Assembly: GCA_917880885.1 (NCBI GenBank)
Contig: OU862908.1
Location: 55,139,819-55,203,818, forward strand
Direction of reading: 5' to 3'
Source: Limnephilus marmoratus
Lineage: Eukaryota > Arthropoda > Insecta > Trichoptera > Limnephilidae
Length of the DNA: 64,000 nucleotides
Part shown: positions 63,936 to 64,000 of the stretch, in pieces
Layout of the letters: each line of letters begins with the position of its first letter
How positions within the stretch are numbered: the first letter of the stretch is position 1
Notes under the pieces: model-generated
Database searches by the model: none
What the model was told of the DNA's origin: nothing
Seen by the model: the letters and a program-made list of their open reading frames with translations, nothing else
Translations under genes and position numbers: made by a program

Positions 63936-64000
63936 TACATATTTCTTCCGAAGCTAACATGGGCTCAAAACGAAATCTGGAAAAAAACCTGTTTACGAAG

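Noticed and set aside
1..64000. Prokaryotic or viral genome organisation
   Set aside because: There are no operons, no ribosome-binding-site pattern and very low coding density, and the content is eukaryotic transposons with TA duplications and poly(A) tails.

Overview
This window looks like a stretch of AT-rich nuclear genome from an arthropod, most likely an insect, and it is made almost entirely of transposable-element remains. I reach this from the element mix: mariner deletion derivatives with TA target duplications, non-LTR retrotransposons of several clades, tRNA-headed SINEs, Helitron-like elements ending in CTAGT, Penelope-like elements (PLEs), and palindromic MITEs. I see no recognisable host gene, no rRNA gene, no intact tRNA gene, no CRISPR array and no prokaryotic organisation. 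I cannot assign an order or species. Family letters (SINE-A, SINE-B, element T, repeat D, LINE-K, LINE-1/2) are labels coined here from internal comparison.

Layout. 0-10 kb: a palindromic MITE, a Jockey-like LINE remnant, SINE-B copies, a Helitron-like copy, two RTE-type tails, and a tandem duplication (9.4-10.1 kb) interrupted by a MITE. 10-21 kb: a small TIR element with an internal repeat, a mariner relic (11.6-12.3 kb), a LINE 3' end, a Penelope-like element with inverted arms, a GIY-YIG endonuclease relic and hammerhead-like motifs (14.5-15.5 kb), then SINE-A and SINE-B copies, one inside a TIR element. 21-32 kb: SINE-A, LINE fragments, an inverted tRNA-like dimer (25.3 kb), a mariner holding a Penelope fragment (26.7-28.0 kb), a second Helitron copy, another Penelope terminus and an RTE RT fragment with the YADD motif.

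32.7-38 kb holds the best-preserved coding sequence: two different LINEs on the minus strand. The second has an AP-endonuclease-like domain and a reverse transcriptase domain in overlapping frames that meet at a run of eight A residues. 38-51 kb: Helitron ends, a second MITE copy, a GC-rich patch with a candidate first exon (41.1 kb), and more SINE and T copies. 51-64 kb: LINE-K fragments, the SINE-A family that shares LINE-K's 3' hairpin, a tandem repeat that appears to derive from decayed C2H2 zinc-finger modules and carries a LINE-K insertion, a full-length SINE-B, a head-to-head T dimer and a third mariner derivative.

How the parts work together. LINE-K probably supplied the reverse transcriptase that moved SINE-A, since both end in the same nested hairpin and poly(A). 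Elements that moved by different machineries are nested (LINE, Helitron and RTE tail in SINE-B; PLE in mariner; SINE-B in a TIR element; LINE-K in the zinc-finger-like array), which gives a relative order of insertions. All coordinates of element edges are by eye and may be off by tens of bases.
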